From NCBI RefSeq assembly GCF_024172185.1, contig NZ_JAMZEC010000001.1, forward strand, positions 7,663,001 to 7,727,000: a stretch of DNA of 64,000 nucleotides, read 5' to 3'. The stretch's first letter is position 1; every line of letters starts with the position of its first letter. Of the stretch, positions 50,144 through 58,265 are shown piece after piece. Under the pieces are notes generated by a model. That model had not been told where the DNA came from and did no database searches. It was given only the letters and a program-made list of their open reading frames with translations. Origin of the DNA: Nonomuraea roseoviolacea subsp. carminata. Its GTDB lineage: Bacteria > Actinomycetota > Actinomycetes > Streptosporangiales > Streptosporangiaceae. Made by a program: the position numbers and the translations under genes.

Positions 50144-50183
50144 TTAACACTGGCATGTGATTCATAACGGTGTCCAGTGTTAA
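50144..50183. promoter_or_regulatory. Inverted repeat upstream of the DeoR operon
   Basis: Perfect 10-bp arms TTAACACTGG (50144-50153) and CCAGTGTTAA (50174-50183) with a 20-bp spacer, about two helical turns apart by edge. The AT-rich sequence between divergent genes fits a DeoR operator and promoter. Confidence 0.7.
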
Positions 50184-50240
50184 AAACTGCGATTTCTCAC
50201 AGGACACTTGATAGATCGGCGGGGCTGACATGATGGCCCG

Positions 50241-50738
50241 GTGCGGTTGTGGACGGTTCAGCATCGAGTGGTTCCGGAGGCGTTGGCGGCCGCCGGTGAG
50301 GTGACCGGCGACTGGGGCAGGGTGCTGAGCCCCTCGTACCGTCCCGCCTACGAGGAGATGACGGCGGAGATGGCGCGGCGCGGCCTGGACTGCGCGGGAC
50401 GCCCGCCGTTGTGGGCGTGGCACGGGCCGGACACCCGCGACGACCGGGTGGCGTTGACGGCGGAACTGCTCCTCAACCCGGCCACGCCGCAGGAGTACGA
50501 GCGCTATGCCGTCCTCGACCTGGACGTCCCCGACGAGGTCGTGATGCTCAGCTCGTACGCGCGCTGGAACGACTTCATGGAGACGCTCTTCCTGGGCCGG
50601 GGCTCGCCGGCCATGGACTGGTCGATCGACGCGGAGGAGTACGGCGGACCGGCCGGCTTCCGCGTCCAGGCATGCCTTCCGCGTCTGGCGGCCCCGTGGG
50701 TGCTGGGCGTCCGCCCGCTGGAGCCGTCGGAAGGGTAA
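50241..50738 (+). CDS. DUF3841 domain protein
   Basis: A 165-residue protein of unknown function. It opens with the family pattern LWTVQHRVVPEALAAAGEVT and contains RPPLWAWHGPD, then the DLDVPDEVVMLSSYARWND segment seen in DUF3841. There is no signal or membrane segment. The GTG at 50241 has no strong ribosome binding site, but CATGAT at 50229-50234 could be a -10 of a leaderless mRNA. Confidence 0.8.
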   Translation: MRLWTVQHRVVPEALAAAGEVTGDWGRVLSPSYRPAYEEMTAEMARRGLDCAGRPPLWAWHGPDTRDDRVALTAELLLNPATPQEYERYAVLDLDVPDEVVMLSSYARWNDFMETLFLGRGSPAMDWSIDAEEYGGPAGFRVQACLPRLAAPWVLGVRPLEPSEG

Positions 50739-50867
50739 GATCCACGTCATGAAGTGATGGCCCGCCGCACCGATTCCCCCATGACGCCGTCCGAGGCATC
50801 CCTCCGGCGTCCGGTCCGTGCGCCCGCGCCCCATCCTCCGCCATCACCTTCACCTGAGGGGACCGTC

Positions 50868-51623
50868 ATGACCGACGACGCTTTTCTCGACCCTGTCGCC
50901 GACCGGCTCGCCGCCCTTCCCGCCGTGCGCGCCGTCACCCTCGGCGGCTCGCGCGCCGAGGGCACCCACACTCCCGACAGCGACTGGGACCTGGCCGTCT
51001 ACTACCGGGGCCGCTTCGACCCGGACGCGCTGCGCGCCACCGGCTGGCCGGGCGAGGTCTCCGAGCTCGGCGGCTGGGGCGGCGGGGTCTTCAACGGCGG
51101 AGCGTGGTTCACGATCGACGACCGGCGCGTCGACGTCCACTACCGCGACCTCGACGTCGTCGAGCGCGAACTCGCCGAGGCCCGGAAGGGGCGCTTCCAC
51201 TGGGAGCCGTTGATGTTCCATCTCGCGGGCATCCCCAGCTACCTGGTGGTCGCCGAACTGGCCGTCAACCAGGTGCTGCGCGGCTCTCTTCCCCGTCCCG
51301 CCTACCCCGAGGCGCTGCGGGAGGCCGCGCCGCCGGTGTGGCGCGGGCGCGCCGGCATGACGCTCCAGTACGCCAGGGGCGCCTACGTCCCGCGCGGCCA
51401 GGCCACCGAGGTCGCGGGGGCGCTGGCCACCGCCGCCATGAGCATGGCGCACGCGGTGCTGGCGGCGCGCGGCGAGTGGGTCACCAACGAGAAGCGGCTC
51501 CTGCGGCGGGCCGGCCTGCGCGACATCGACGCGATCATCGCCGGGCTGCGATCCGAGCCGCCCGCCCTCGCCCAGGCGATCACCGAGGCGGAGCGGCTCT
51601 TCGAAGCCGCCGTCCGGCGATAG
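50868..51623 (+). CDS. Nucleotidyltransferase domain protein
   Basis: A 251-residue protein of the pol-beta-type nucleotidyltransferase superfamily (MNT-like). The catalytic motif is TLGGSRAEGTHTPDSDWDLA with the Asp pair in DSDWD, and the third Asp is in RRVDVHYRDLD. A helical C-terminal half (EALREAAPPVWRGRAGMTLQ) resembles streptomycin-adenylyltransferase-like proteins. Substrate is unknown; a tRNA, protein or small molecule is possible. ATG at 50868 follows TGAGGGGACCG. The stop falls at the start of a 42-bp tandem repeat. Confidence 0.85.
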   Translation: MTDDAFLDPVADRLAALPAVRAVTLGGSRAEGTHTPDSDWDLAVYYRGRFDPDALRATGWPGEVSELGGWGGGVFNGGAWFTIDDRRVDVHYRDLDVVERELAEARKGRFHWEPLMFHLAGIPSYLVVAELAVNQVLRGSLPRPAYPEALREAAPPVWRGRAGMTLQYARGAYVPRGQATEVAGALATAAMSMAHAVLAARGEWVTNEKRLLRRAGLRDIDAIIAGLRSEPPALAQAITEAERLFEAAVRR

Positions 51624-51705
51624 TCCACGGGAGTCCATGAGGCGGGCGGGCCGGCGCCTCCTCAGTCCACGGGAGGCCATGAGGCGGGCGGGCCGGCGCC
51701 TCCTC
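51622..51705. repeat. 42-bp tandem duplication at the 3' end of the nucleotidyltransferase gene
   Basis: Unit 1 at 51622-51663 and unit 2 at 51664-51705 differ at one position. Each unit includes GAGGCG...CGCCTC, so each copy can fold as a 6-bp hairpin and the pair may act as a duplicated terminator. Confidence 0.9.
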
Positions 51706-51734
51706 GACGGGCCGCGACCGGCCCGCCTCGCGGA

Positions 51735-52178
51735 TCAGGCGGGCTGGTCCCAGATGCTGCGGCCGCCCGCCACCTCGTCCAGGCGCGAGGCCGCCGGTCC
51801 CTCCAGCGCGGCCGTCGCGTTCTCGAAGTCCTCGGTCGCGATGACCACCTTGACGCCGCCGAAGGCCGTGTAGGCCAGGTCGATGTTCACGTTCGCGTCG
51901 GCGAGCTGCCGCGTCAGCTCGCCCAGCGTGCCCGGCCGGTCCTCCAGGTTGACCACCAGCACCGGCCGCTCGTCGGCGATCCCCATGCCGCCGCCCTCCA
52001 GCGCCCGCCGGCAGCGCGCCGCGTCGTCGTCCGCGACCAGCAGGTGGATCACGCCCTTGCCGTCGCCCGTGAACGCGGCCAGGCCCTCGATGTTCACGCC
52101 GGCCTCGCCGGTGAGCTCCCCCAGGCGGGCCAGCTCTCCCGGCCGGTCGTTCAGGATCACGGTGAGGTTGGTCGACAT
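51735..52178 (-). CDS. Protein with two ACT domains
   Basis: A 147-residue small-molecule-sensing protein. ACT 1: LTVILNDRPGELARLGELTG with EAGVNIEGLAAFTGDGKGVI. ACT 2: VLVVNLEDRPGTLGELTRQL with DANVNIDLAYTAFG. No enzyme domain is attached, so it may be a stand-alone amino acid sensor; the partner is unknown. ATG at 52178 follows GAGGGGGTC. It lies 23 bp downstream of the WYL gene on the same strand. Confidence 0.88.
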   Translation of the reverse strand: MSTNLTVILNDRPGELARLGELTGEAGVNIEGLAAFTGDGKGVIHLLVADDDAARCRRALEGGGMGIADERPVLVVNLEDRPGTLGELTRQLADANVNIDLAYTAFGGVKVVIATEDFENATAALEGPAASRLDEVAGGRSIWDQPA

Positions 52179-52201
52179 GACCCCCTCATTTTCGCATTCA
52201 G

Positions 52202-53263
52202 TCATATACCGGACAGTCGGCGGGGTGCCTCCTGGGCCTTCTCGGCCGGTTCCGCGTGCTCGGCGGGCCCGTCGGCCGCGGCCCCGTCCGCCGCGGGCCC
52301 GTCCGCCGCGGCGGCGTAGCGGGCGGCCAGCTCGCGCAGATGCGCGCGCAGCGCCGGCGGTTCGAGCACGGTGAACGGCACGCCGAGGCTCCCGAGGAAG
52401 CCGGCCAGGTCGTGCAGTGACTCGCTGCCCGTCTCCAGCAGGCACCCGGCCGCCCCGTCGCCGGGGTCCAGGGGTGTCAGCAGGCCGGCCGCCGGCGGGA
52501 TCCGGTCGGCCACCGCCTCCGCGGGCGCGTGCAGCCGCACCCGGGCCGGATGCCGGTAGGCCGTCGAGGCGGCGCCCCGCATGACGTGGGCGGCGGCGTC
52601 GCCGCCCGGCGGCGTGCGCGGGGTGAAGCGCGGCCCGTTGGGGGAGCGCGGCCGCACGCGGTCGGCGCGGAACGTCCGCCAGTCGTCCCGGTCGCCGTCC
52701 CAGGCCAGCAGGTACCAGCGTCGCCCGGTGTGGACGAGGCGGTGCGGCTCGACCTCCCGGAGCGACGCGGTGCCGTCGTGGCCCGCGTAGTCGAAGCGCA
52801 GCCGCTCCCGGTCGCGGATGGCGGCGGCGATCGTGGTGAGCGTCCCGGCGTCCACGGTGGGCCCCCGCCCGGCCACGGACACGGTCGCCGCGCGCATCGC
52901 CTCGATGCGGTGCCGCAGCCGCGACGGCAGCATCCGCTGCACCTTGGCCAGCGCCCGCAGCGAGGTCTCCTCGATCCCCGTCACCGAGCCGGACGCGGCG
53001 GCGTGCAGGCTGACCGAGACCGCCACGGCCTCCTCGTCGTCCAGCAGCAACGGCGGCATGGCGGTGCCCGCGCCGAGCCGGTAGCCGCCCGCGGTGCCGG
53101 TGGCCGAGTGGATCTCGTAGCCGAGGATCCGCAGCCGCTCCACGTCGTTGCGCACGGTCCGCGTGGTCACGTCCAGCCGCTCCGCCAGCTCGGCCCCGCC
53201 CCAGCCCGGACGCGCCTGAAGCAGCGACAGCAGCCGCAGCAGCCGCACAGAGGTTTCCAGCAT
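52202..53263 (-). CDS. YafY-type HTH/WYL domain regulator
   Basis: A 353-residue regulator. HTH_11-type DNA-binding domain: RLLRLLSLLQARPGWGGAEL, AERLDVTTRTVRNDVERLRI. The WYL domain contains RERLRFDYAGHDG, REVEPHRLVHTGRRWYLLAW and DWRTFRADRV. The C-terminal WCX domain ends in a repetitive Ala/Asp/Gly/Glu tail (PAADGAAADGPAEHAEPAEK). Head-to-head with a VOC-family gene, a very common actinomycete arrangement. A perfect palindrome in the gap is the probable operator. Confidence 0.92.
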   Translation of the reverse strand: MLETSVRLLRLLSLLQARPGWGGAELAERLDVTTRTVRNDVERLRILGYEIHSATGTAGGYRLGAGTAMPPLLLDDEEAVAVSVSLHAAASGSVTGIEETSLRALAKVQRMLPSRLRHRIEAMRAATVSVAGRGPTVDAGTLTTIAAAIRDRERLRFDYAGHDGTASLREVEPHRLVHTGRRWYLLAWDGDRDDWRTFRADRVRPRSPNGPRFTPRTPPGGDAAAHVMRGAASTAYRHPARVRLHAPAEAVADRIPPAAGLLTPLDPGDGAAGCLLETGSESLHDLAGFLGSLGVPFTVLEPPALRAHLRELAARYAAAADGPAADGAAADGPAEHAEPAEKAQEAPRRLSGI

Positions 53264-53282
53264 GCGTCGAGTGTGGCAGCAC

Positions 53283-53305
53283 TTGAGGAACCGGAGATTC
53301 CTCAA
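53283..53305. promoter_or_regulatory. WYL regulator operator
   Basis: TTGAGGAA-CCGGAGA-TTCCTCAA is an inverted repeat with perfect 8-bp arms, 20 bp upstream of the WYL start and 75 bp upstream of the VOC start. Confidence 0.7.
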
Positions 53306-53380
53306 CGCCTTCTACTGTTCCCTCCATACCGCGACACACCGGGCAGGACGGTCCTGCCGGGCAACCGAGGGAGCGTTCGC

Positions 53381-53806
53381 ATGCTGCGTGGATTCGCCAC
53401 CGTCAACCTGTTCGCCGACGACCTGGCCGCCGCCCGCGACTGGTACGCCGAGCTGCTCCGCGTCCAGCCGTACTTCGAGGTGCCCGGGCCGGACGGCGGG
53501 CCGGCGTACGTCGAGTTCCGGGTGGGGGACTACCAGCACGAACTGGGCATCGTGCGCGGCGCGTACGGACCGCACGGGCCGGGCGCCGGAGCCTCAGGGC
53601 CGTCCGGGGCGGTGCTGTACTGGGCGGTCGACGACGTGGAGGCCACGCTGGAGCGGCTTTTCGCGCTCGGAGCCAAGGAGCACCAGGGCGTCGTGGACCG
53701 CGGGGGCAACGGGTTCGTGACGGCGTCCGTGGTGGACCCGTTCGGGAACGTGCTCGGGATCATGACCAACCCGCACTACATGGAGGTCCTCGGGGCGCGG
53801 GGCTGA
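53381..53806 (+). CDS. VOC family (glyoxalase-like) protein
   Basis: A 141-residue vicinal-oxygen-chelate fold protein. Repeats: FATVNLFADDLAAARDWYAE, VQPYFEV, AYVEFRVGDYQHELGIV, then LYWAVDDVEATLERLFALGA and ASVVDPFGNVLGIMTNPHY, with the metal-site Glu/His pattern of this subgroup (His in QHELGI). Substrate unknown; resistance or detoxification is typical. ATG at 53381 follows CGAGGGAGCG. Probably repressed or activated by the divergent WYL protein. Confidence 0.9.
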   Translation: MLRGFATVNLFADDLAAARDWYAELLRVQPYFEVPGPDGGPAYVEFRVGDYQHELGIVRGAYGPHGPGAGASGPSGAVLYWAVDDVEATLERLFALGAKEHQGVVDRGGNGFVTASVVDPFGNVLGIMTNPHYMEVLGARG

Positions 53807-53886
53807 CGTCGGGGCATGGAGCGAGGTGACACGCCGCCGGGGCGGCCACCTCTTCCCGCCGCCGGGACCGGGCTTAACCTGCGGTA

Positions 53887-55578
53887 ATGAGGCGGGGGAG
53901 CGCGACGGCGCTGGTGGGCGCCGCGACGGCGGCGGCGGTGTTGTGCGGATGCGGCGGCCCGCCCGTCACGACGGCCGCGCACCGGACGACGGCCGTCCCC
54001 GGCGACGCGACGGCCTCGCCCCGGACCACGACCACCCCTGGCACCGCGATCGCCGCCCGTCAACCCACGCTGTCGGCGGCGCCGCCCGCGCAGCCGCCGC
54101 CCGCCCTCACCCCCGCCGCGGTGGACGCCGCCGTCTCCCGGCTCGACGGGATCGCGCGCGACGTGATGCGCCGGACGGGCGTGCCGGGCATGGCCGTCAC
54201 CGTCGTGCACCGGGACCGGGTGATCTACCTCAAGGGGTTCGGGGTGCGCCGCGCCGGCAGCCCCGGCGCCGTCGGCCCGGACACCGTCTTCCAGCTCGCC
54301 TCCGTCTCCAAGCCGCTGGCCACCACCGTGGTCGCGCGGGCGGTCGGGCAGCCGGGCGCCGGGCCGCGCGCCGTGGGCTGGGACGACCCGGTCGTCCGGC
54401 ACGACCCCGGCTTCGCCCTCAAGGATCCCTGGGTGACCCGGCACGTGACGCCGGCCGACCTGTTCTCCCACCGCAGCGGCCTGCCCGACCATGCCGGCGA
54501 CCTGCTGGAGGACCTGGGGTACGGCCGCCGCTACATCCTGGAACACCTGCGCGACGAGCCCCTCGGCCCGTTCCGCGTCCAGTACGCCTACACGAACTTC
54601 GGCTTCACCGAGGCGGCGCTCGCCGTGGCGCGGGCCCGCGGCCTGTCGTGGGAGGAGCTGTCGCGGACGCTGCTGTACGAGCCGCTGGGCATGCGCTCCA
54701 CCAGCTCCTCCTTCGCCGCGTACGCGCGGGCGCCCGACCGGGCCGCCCTCCACGTGCGGGTGGACGGGCGCTGGGAGGCCCGCCACGTCCGCGATCCGCA
54801 GGCCCAGTCACCCGCGGGAGGAGCCAGCTCCACGGCCCGCGACCTCGGCTCCTGGCTGCGCCTCCAGCTCGCCGGCGGCGTGTACGCCGGCAGGCGGCTC
54901 ATCGAGCGGTCCGCGCTCGACCGGACGTACCTGCCGCACGTCCTGTCCGCCCCGCCCACGGCCCCGTACGGCCGGCCCGGCTTCTACGGTCTCGGCTGGA
55001 ACGTGACCTACGACGACCTCGGCCGGCTCCAGCTCGGCCACTCCGGCGGGTTCGCTCTGGGCGCGGCCACGAACGTGACGATGCTGCCGTCGGAAGGGCT
55101 CGGCATCGTGGTGCTCACCAACGGCGAGCCCGTCGGCGCCGCCGAGGCCGTGGCGCTGACGTTCCTCGACGTCGCCCGGCACGGCCGTCCGACCGTGGAC
55201 TGGCTGCGGCTGGCCGGCGCGGCGTTCGCCGGCATGGAGCGCGGGGAGCGGCCGGCGACCGACTACGGCAGGCCGCCCGCGGACGCCGCGCCCGCCCGGC
55301 CGGCGCGCGCCTACACGGGTGTGTACGCCAACGGGTACTACGGCCCGCTCACCGTCACTGAGGAGCGCGCCGGGCTCGTCATGCGGCTCGGGCCGAAGCC
55401 CCTCCGGCTGCCGCTGCGCCACTACGCCGGCGACACCTTCGCCTACCTCACCCCGGGAGAGAACTCCGTGGGCCTGGACGGCGCCCGCTTCACCGTCGGC
55501 GCGGACGGCCGGGCCGCGAAGGTCACCCTGCCCGCCCTCGACCACACCGGCCTCGGCACGTTCACCCGCCGCCCCTGA
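53887..55578 (+). CDS. Serine hydrolase lipoprotein, class C beta-lactamase-like
   Basis: A 563-residue exported protein. The lipobox is near residue 21 (AAVLCGC), followed by a Thr/Pro-rich spacer of about 70 residues. The beta-lactamase-related domain has SxxK in QLASVSKPL, the Tyr-x-Asn element YAYTNFGF and HxG in LGHSGGFALG. A C-terminal lipocalin-like domain (YTGVYANGYYGPLTV, to KVTLPALD) is common in esterase or D-aminopeptidase relatives (DUF3471-type). It acts outside the membrane; the substrate, perhaps a peptide or ester, is unknown. Confidence 0.9.
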   Translation: MRRGSATALVGAATAAAVLCGCGGPPVTTAAHRTTAVPGDATASPRTTTTPGTAIAARQPTLSAAPPAQPPPALTPAAVDAAVSRLDGIARDVMRRTGVPGMAVTVVHRDRVIYLKGFGVRRAGSPGAVGPDTVFQLASVSKPLATTVVARAVGQPGAGPRAVGWDDPVVRHDPGFALKDPWVTRHVTPADLFSHRSGLPDHAGDLLEDLGYGRRYILEHLRDEPLGPFRVQYAYTNFGFTEAALAVARARGLSWEELSRTLLYEPLGMRSTSSSFAAYARAPDRAALHVRVDGRWEARHVRDPQAQSPAGGASSTARDLGSWLRLQLAGGVYAGRRLIERSALDRTYLPHVLSAPPTAPYGRPGFYGLGWNVTYDDLGRLQLGHSGGFALGAATNVTMLPSEGLGIVVLTNGEPVGAAEAVALTFLDVARHGRPTVDWLRLAGAAFAGMERGERPATDYGRPPADAAPARPARAYTGVYANGYYGPLTVTEERAGLVMRLGPKPLRLPLRHYAGDTFAYLTPGENSVGLDGARFTVGADGRAAKVTLPALDHTGLGTFTRRP

Positions 55579-55628
55579 TCCTCAGGAGAACCTGACCATC
55601 GCGGCGACATCGCAGTAATGGGGTGTCG

Positions 55629-55657
55629 TTGTCCCGTCCGGGCGGCCTGTCTACGAT
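55629..55657 (+). promoter_or_regulatory. Candidate promoter of the nitrilase-family gene
   Basis: TTGTCC (55629-55634), 17-bp spacer and TACGAT (55652-55657), about 48 bp upstream of the GTG start. Confidence 0.5.
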
Positions 55658-55705
55658 GGGTTCCGCCTCGGGGGGCGTCCGCGAGGCCCGTACCGAGGAG
55701 GTGGC

Positions 55706-56449
55706 GTGCCGGAGACGTTGACGATCGCGGTCGCCCAGCCCCTGACCGTCCCGCACGACGTCGCGGCCAACGCCGCCGCGCACGCCCGGGCGGTGCGGTC
55801 CGCGCGGGCGCGGGTCGTCGTGTTCCCCGAGCTGTCGCTGACCGGGTACGAGCCGGCCGCCGCGACCCTCGCCCCCGGCGACGCCCGGCTGGAGCCGCTC
55901 GTGGCGGCCTGCGCCGAGACGGGAGCCGTGGCGCTGGCCGGCGCGCCCGTGGACGGCGACGGGGACGGGGGCGGGGACAGCGGGCCGTCCATCGCGATGC
56001 TGGCCGTCGACGGGAGCGGCGTCACCGTCGCCTACCGCAAGATGTACCTCGGCGCCGAGGAGGCCCTCCGGTTCGCGCCCGGCTCTCGGCCGCGCGTGCT
56101 GGAGGTGGACGGCTGGCGGCTCGGCCTCGCCGTCTGCAAGGACACCGGCGTCCCGGAGCACGCCGCGGCGACGGCCGGCCTCGGGATCGACGTGTACGTG
56201 GCCGGAACGGTGAAGCACGCCCACGAGGCGGAGCTCCAGGCCGAGCGCGCCCGGGGCGTCGCCGCCGGGCACGGGGTGTGGGTGGCGGTGGCCAGCTTCG
56301 CCGGGCCGACCGGGGGCGGGTTCGCCGAGACGGCGGGCCGGTCCGGGGTCTGGGCGCCCGGCGGCGAGCCGGTGGCCCAGGCCGGCCCGGAGATCGGCGC
56401 GGTCCTGACGACGACGCTCACCACGAAGCCCGCGACGAAGCCCTTCTGA
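55706..56449 (+). CDS. Carbon-nitrogen hydrolase (nitrilase superfamily)
   Basis: A 247-residue cytosolic amidase-type enzyme. The Glu-Lys-Cys triad is visible: VVVFPELSLTGYE, VAYRKMYLGAEE and LAVCKDTGVPEH. An acidic Gly/Asp-rich loop (DGDGDGGGDSG) is inserted between strands near residue 92. The substrate is unknown. GTG at 55706 is preceded by GAGGAGG. The C terminus is short and Thr/Lys-rich. Confidence 0.9.
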   Translation: MPETLTIAVAQPLTVPHDVAANAAAHARAVRSARARVVVFPELSLTGYEPAAATLAPGDARLEPLVAACAETGAVALAGAPVDGDGDGGGDSGPSIAMLAVDGSGVTVAYRKMYLGAEEALRFAPGSRPRVLEVDGWRLGLAVCKDTGVPEHAAATAGLGIDVYVAGTVKHAHEAELQAERARGVAAGHGVWVAVASFAGPTGGGFAETAGRSGVWAPGGEPVAQAGPEIGAVLTTTLTTKPATKPF

Positions 56450-56561
56450 CCGGACGGCCGTCCCGGGCGGATGACCGTTGGGCCCTGTGCGCCGGGACCT
56501 CCGGCCCTGCCGGACCGCCGCCCCGCCGCGGTGCGATGGAGGGGACGAAGGAGGGACGATC

Positions 56562-57410
56562 ATGATCGTTGTGGGTGTCGACGGCTCGATGGCGGCCCGG
56601 GCCGCGGTGGAGTGGGCCGCCGGCGACGCGCTCCGCGCGCACGTGCCCCTGCGCGTCGTCTACGCCGTGGACCGCTCGCCGTACCAGATCGACCGGTTCG
56701 GCCCCGCCGACCGGCCCGACGCGCCGACCCGGGAGGGACGCCGGGCCCTGGACGAGGCGCTGGCGCTCGCCCGTGAGCGGCAGCCCGGCGTGGAGGTCAC
56801 CACCGCCCTCGTCGAGGGGTCGCCGGACGTCGTGCTGCGCGAGGAGGCCGTCCGCGCGGACGAGCTCGTCGTCGGCAGCCGCGGCCTCGGCGGCCTGACC
56901 GGGGCGCTGCTCGGCTCCGTGAGCGCGCACCTCGCCGGCAGGGTCGCCTGCCCGGTCGTGGCCGTGCGCGCCGAGCGGCATCCCGTGCGCGGCGAGGTCG
57001 CGGTGGGCGTCGACGACTCACCCGGGTGCGAGGCCGCCCTGGAGTACGCGTTCGCGCAGGCCCGGCTCCGGGGCGCCGCCCTGCGCGTCGTCCACGCCTG
57101 GCAGCTCCCGGTCCACGCGTTCGCGCCGGAGATCTCGTACGAGATGGACCAGGTCCGTGCCGCCCAGCACGAGGCCGTCGTCGGCCGGCTGGCTGCGTTC
57201 GAGCGGCGTCACCCCGGGGTCAGGGTCGTCGAGGACGCCCCGTGCCGTCAGCCGGTGGACGCGCTGACCGCCGCGTCGGCAGGCGCCGACCTGCTGGTCG
57301 TCGGCTCGCACGGGCGGGGCGCCGTCGGAGCGGCGTTGCTCGGCTCCGTCAGCAGGGGCGTCCTGCACCACGCGCGCTGCGCCGTCGCCGTCGTCCGCCA
57401 CCACACCTGA
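56562..57410 (+). CDS. Universal stress protein, tandem domains
   Basis: A 282-residue protein with two UspA domains, each starting with an Asp-containing strand (VVGVDGSMAARAAVEWA; VAVGVDDSPGCEAALEYA) and ending with the ATP-binding GxxG-x9-GS/T loop (VVGSRGLGGLTGALLGSVS; VVGSHGRGAVGAALLGSVS). It is expected to bind ATP and to respond to hypoxia or starvation in actinomycetes. ATG at 56562 follows GAAGGAGGGACG. It is probably monocistronic. Confidence 0.94.
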   Translation: MIVVGVDGSMAARAAVEWAAGDALRAHVPLRVVYAVDRSPYQIDRFGPADRPDAPTREGRRALDEALALARERQPGVEVTTALVEGSPDVVLREEAVRADELVVGSRGLGGLTGALLGSVSAHLAGRVACPVVAVRAERHPVRGEVAVGVDDSPGCEAALEYAFAQARLRGAALRVVHAWQLPVHAFAPEISYEMDQVRAAQHEAVVGRLAAFERRHPGVRVVEDAPCRQPVDALTAASAGADLLVVGSHGRGAVGAALLGSVSRGVLHHARCAVAVVRHHT

Positions 57411-57440
57411 CGCCGGCGGACGGCACGCCGGTACGGGCGG

Positions 57441-58265
57441 TCAGCGGGTGAGGCGGGGCAGCAGCGCGGCGGCGACCGTCACGCCCGCGGCCAGCGCCAC
57501 CACCAGCACCGCCACGTCCAGCGCCAGATGGGCGGGAGTGCCGAGCAGGAGGCCGCGCAGCGCGTCCACCTCGTAGCCGAGGGGGTTCACCCGGTTGACG
57601 GCCTGCAGCCAGGCCGGCATCAGCGCCACCGGGTAGAGCGCGTTCGACGCGAAGAACAGCGGCATCGTCAGCGCCTGCCCGATGCCCATGACCCGTTCGC
57701 GGCTCAGCACCAGCCCGGCGATCACGATGGACAGGCAGGAGAAGAACCCCGCGCCCAGCACCAGGACGACGAACGTGGCGCCGATGCGCAGCGGGTTCGC
57801 GGTGAGGGAGACGCCCAGCACGGCCGCCAGCGCCAGGATGACGACGCCCTGGACCACCGCCCGCACCCCCGCCGCGAACGCCTTGCCCGTCACCAGCGCC
57901 ACCCGGGGCGCCGGCGTGACCAGCAGCTTGGCCAGCACGCCCGCGTCCCGCTCCCAGATGATCTGGATGCCGTAGAAGATCGCGATGAACAGCGCCGACT
58001 GGGCCAGGATGCCGGGCGCCAGGTAGTCGAGGTACGGCAGGTCGCCCGTCGGTATGGCGTGGATGCGGGTGAACGTCACCCCGAACACCAGCAGCCACAG
58101 CGCCGGCTGGATCGCCCGGGTCAGCAGCTCCGCGCGGTCGTGGCGTACCTTCTGCAGCTCGACCAGGCACAACGCCCACACCGGCCCGGCGCCGAGGCGC
58201 CAGGGGATGCGCTCAGCCGAGCCGGCTCGCCGTGCGGCGGGTGCTTCTGATGTCACGCGCGTCAC
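57441..58265 (-). CDS. ABC-2 type exporter permease
   Basis: A 274-residue DrrB-like membrane subunit with six helices (IQPALWLLVFGVTF, QSALFIAIFYGIQIIWERD, VILALAAVLGVSL, LVLGAGFFSCLSIVIAGLVL, LPxFFASNALYP region). The conserved ABC2 stretch GQALTMPLFFASNALYPVA and MPAWLQAVNRVNPLGYEVDA is intact. GTG at 58265 overlaps the end of the ATPase gene by about 50 bp. Its partner ATPase is defective in sequence, so export activity is doubtful unless another ATPase serves. Confidence 0.92.
   Translation of the reverse strand: MTRVTSEAPAARRAGSAERIPWRLGAGPVWALCLVELQKVRHDRAELLTRAIQPALWLLVFGVTFTRIHAIPTGDLPYLDYLAPGILAQSALFIAIFYGIQIIWERDAGVLAKLLVTPAPRVALVTGKAFAAGVRAVVQGVVILALAAVLGVSLTANPLRIGATFVVLVLGAGFFSCLSIVIAGLVLSRERVMGIGQALTMPLFFASNALYPVALMPAWLQAVNRVNPLGYEVDALRGLLLGTPAHLALDVAVLVVALAAGVTVAAALLPRLTR

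Noticed and set aside
51622..51705. Two-unit repeat as a CRISPR fragment
   Set aside because: The units abut without spacers and there is no cas gene; it is a tandem duplication.
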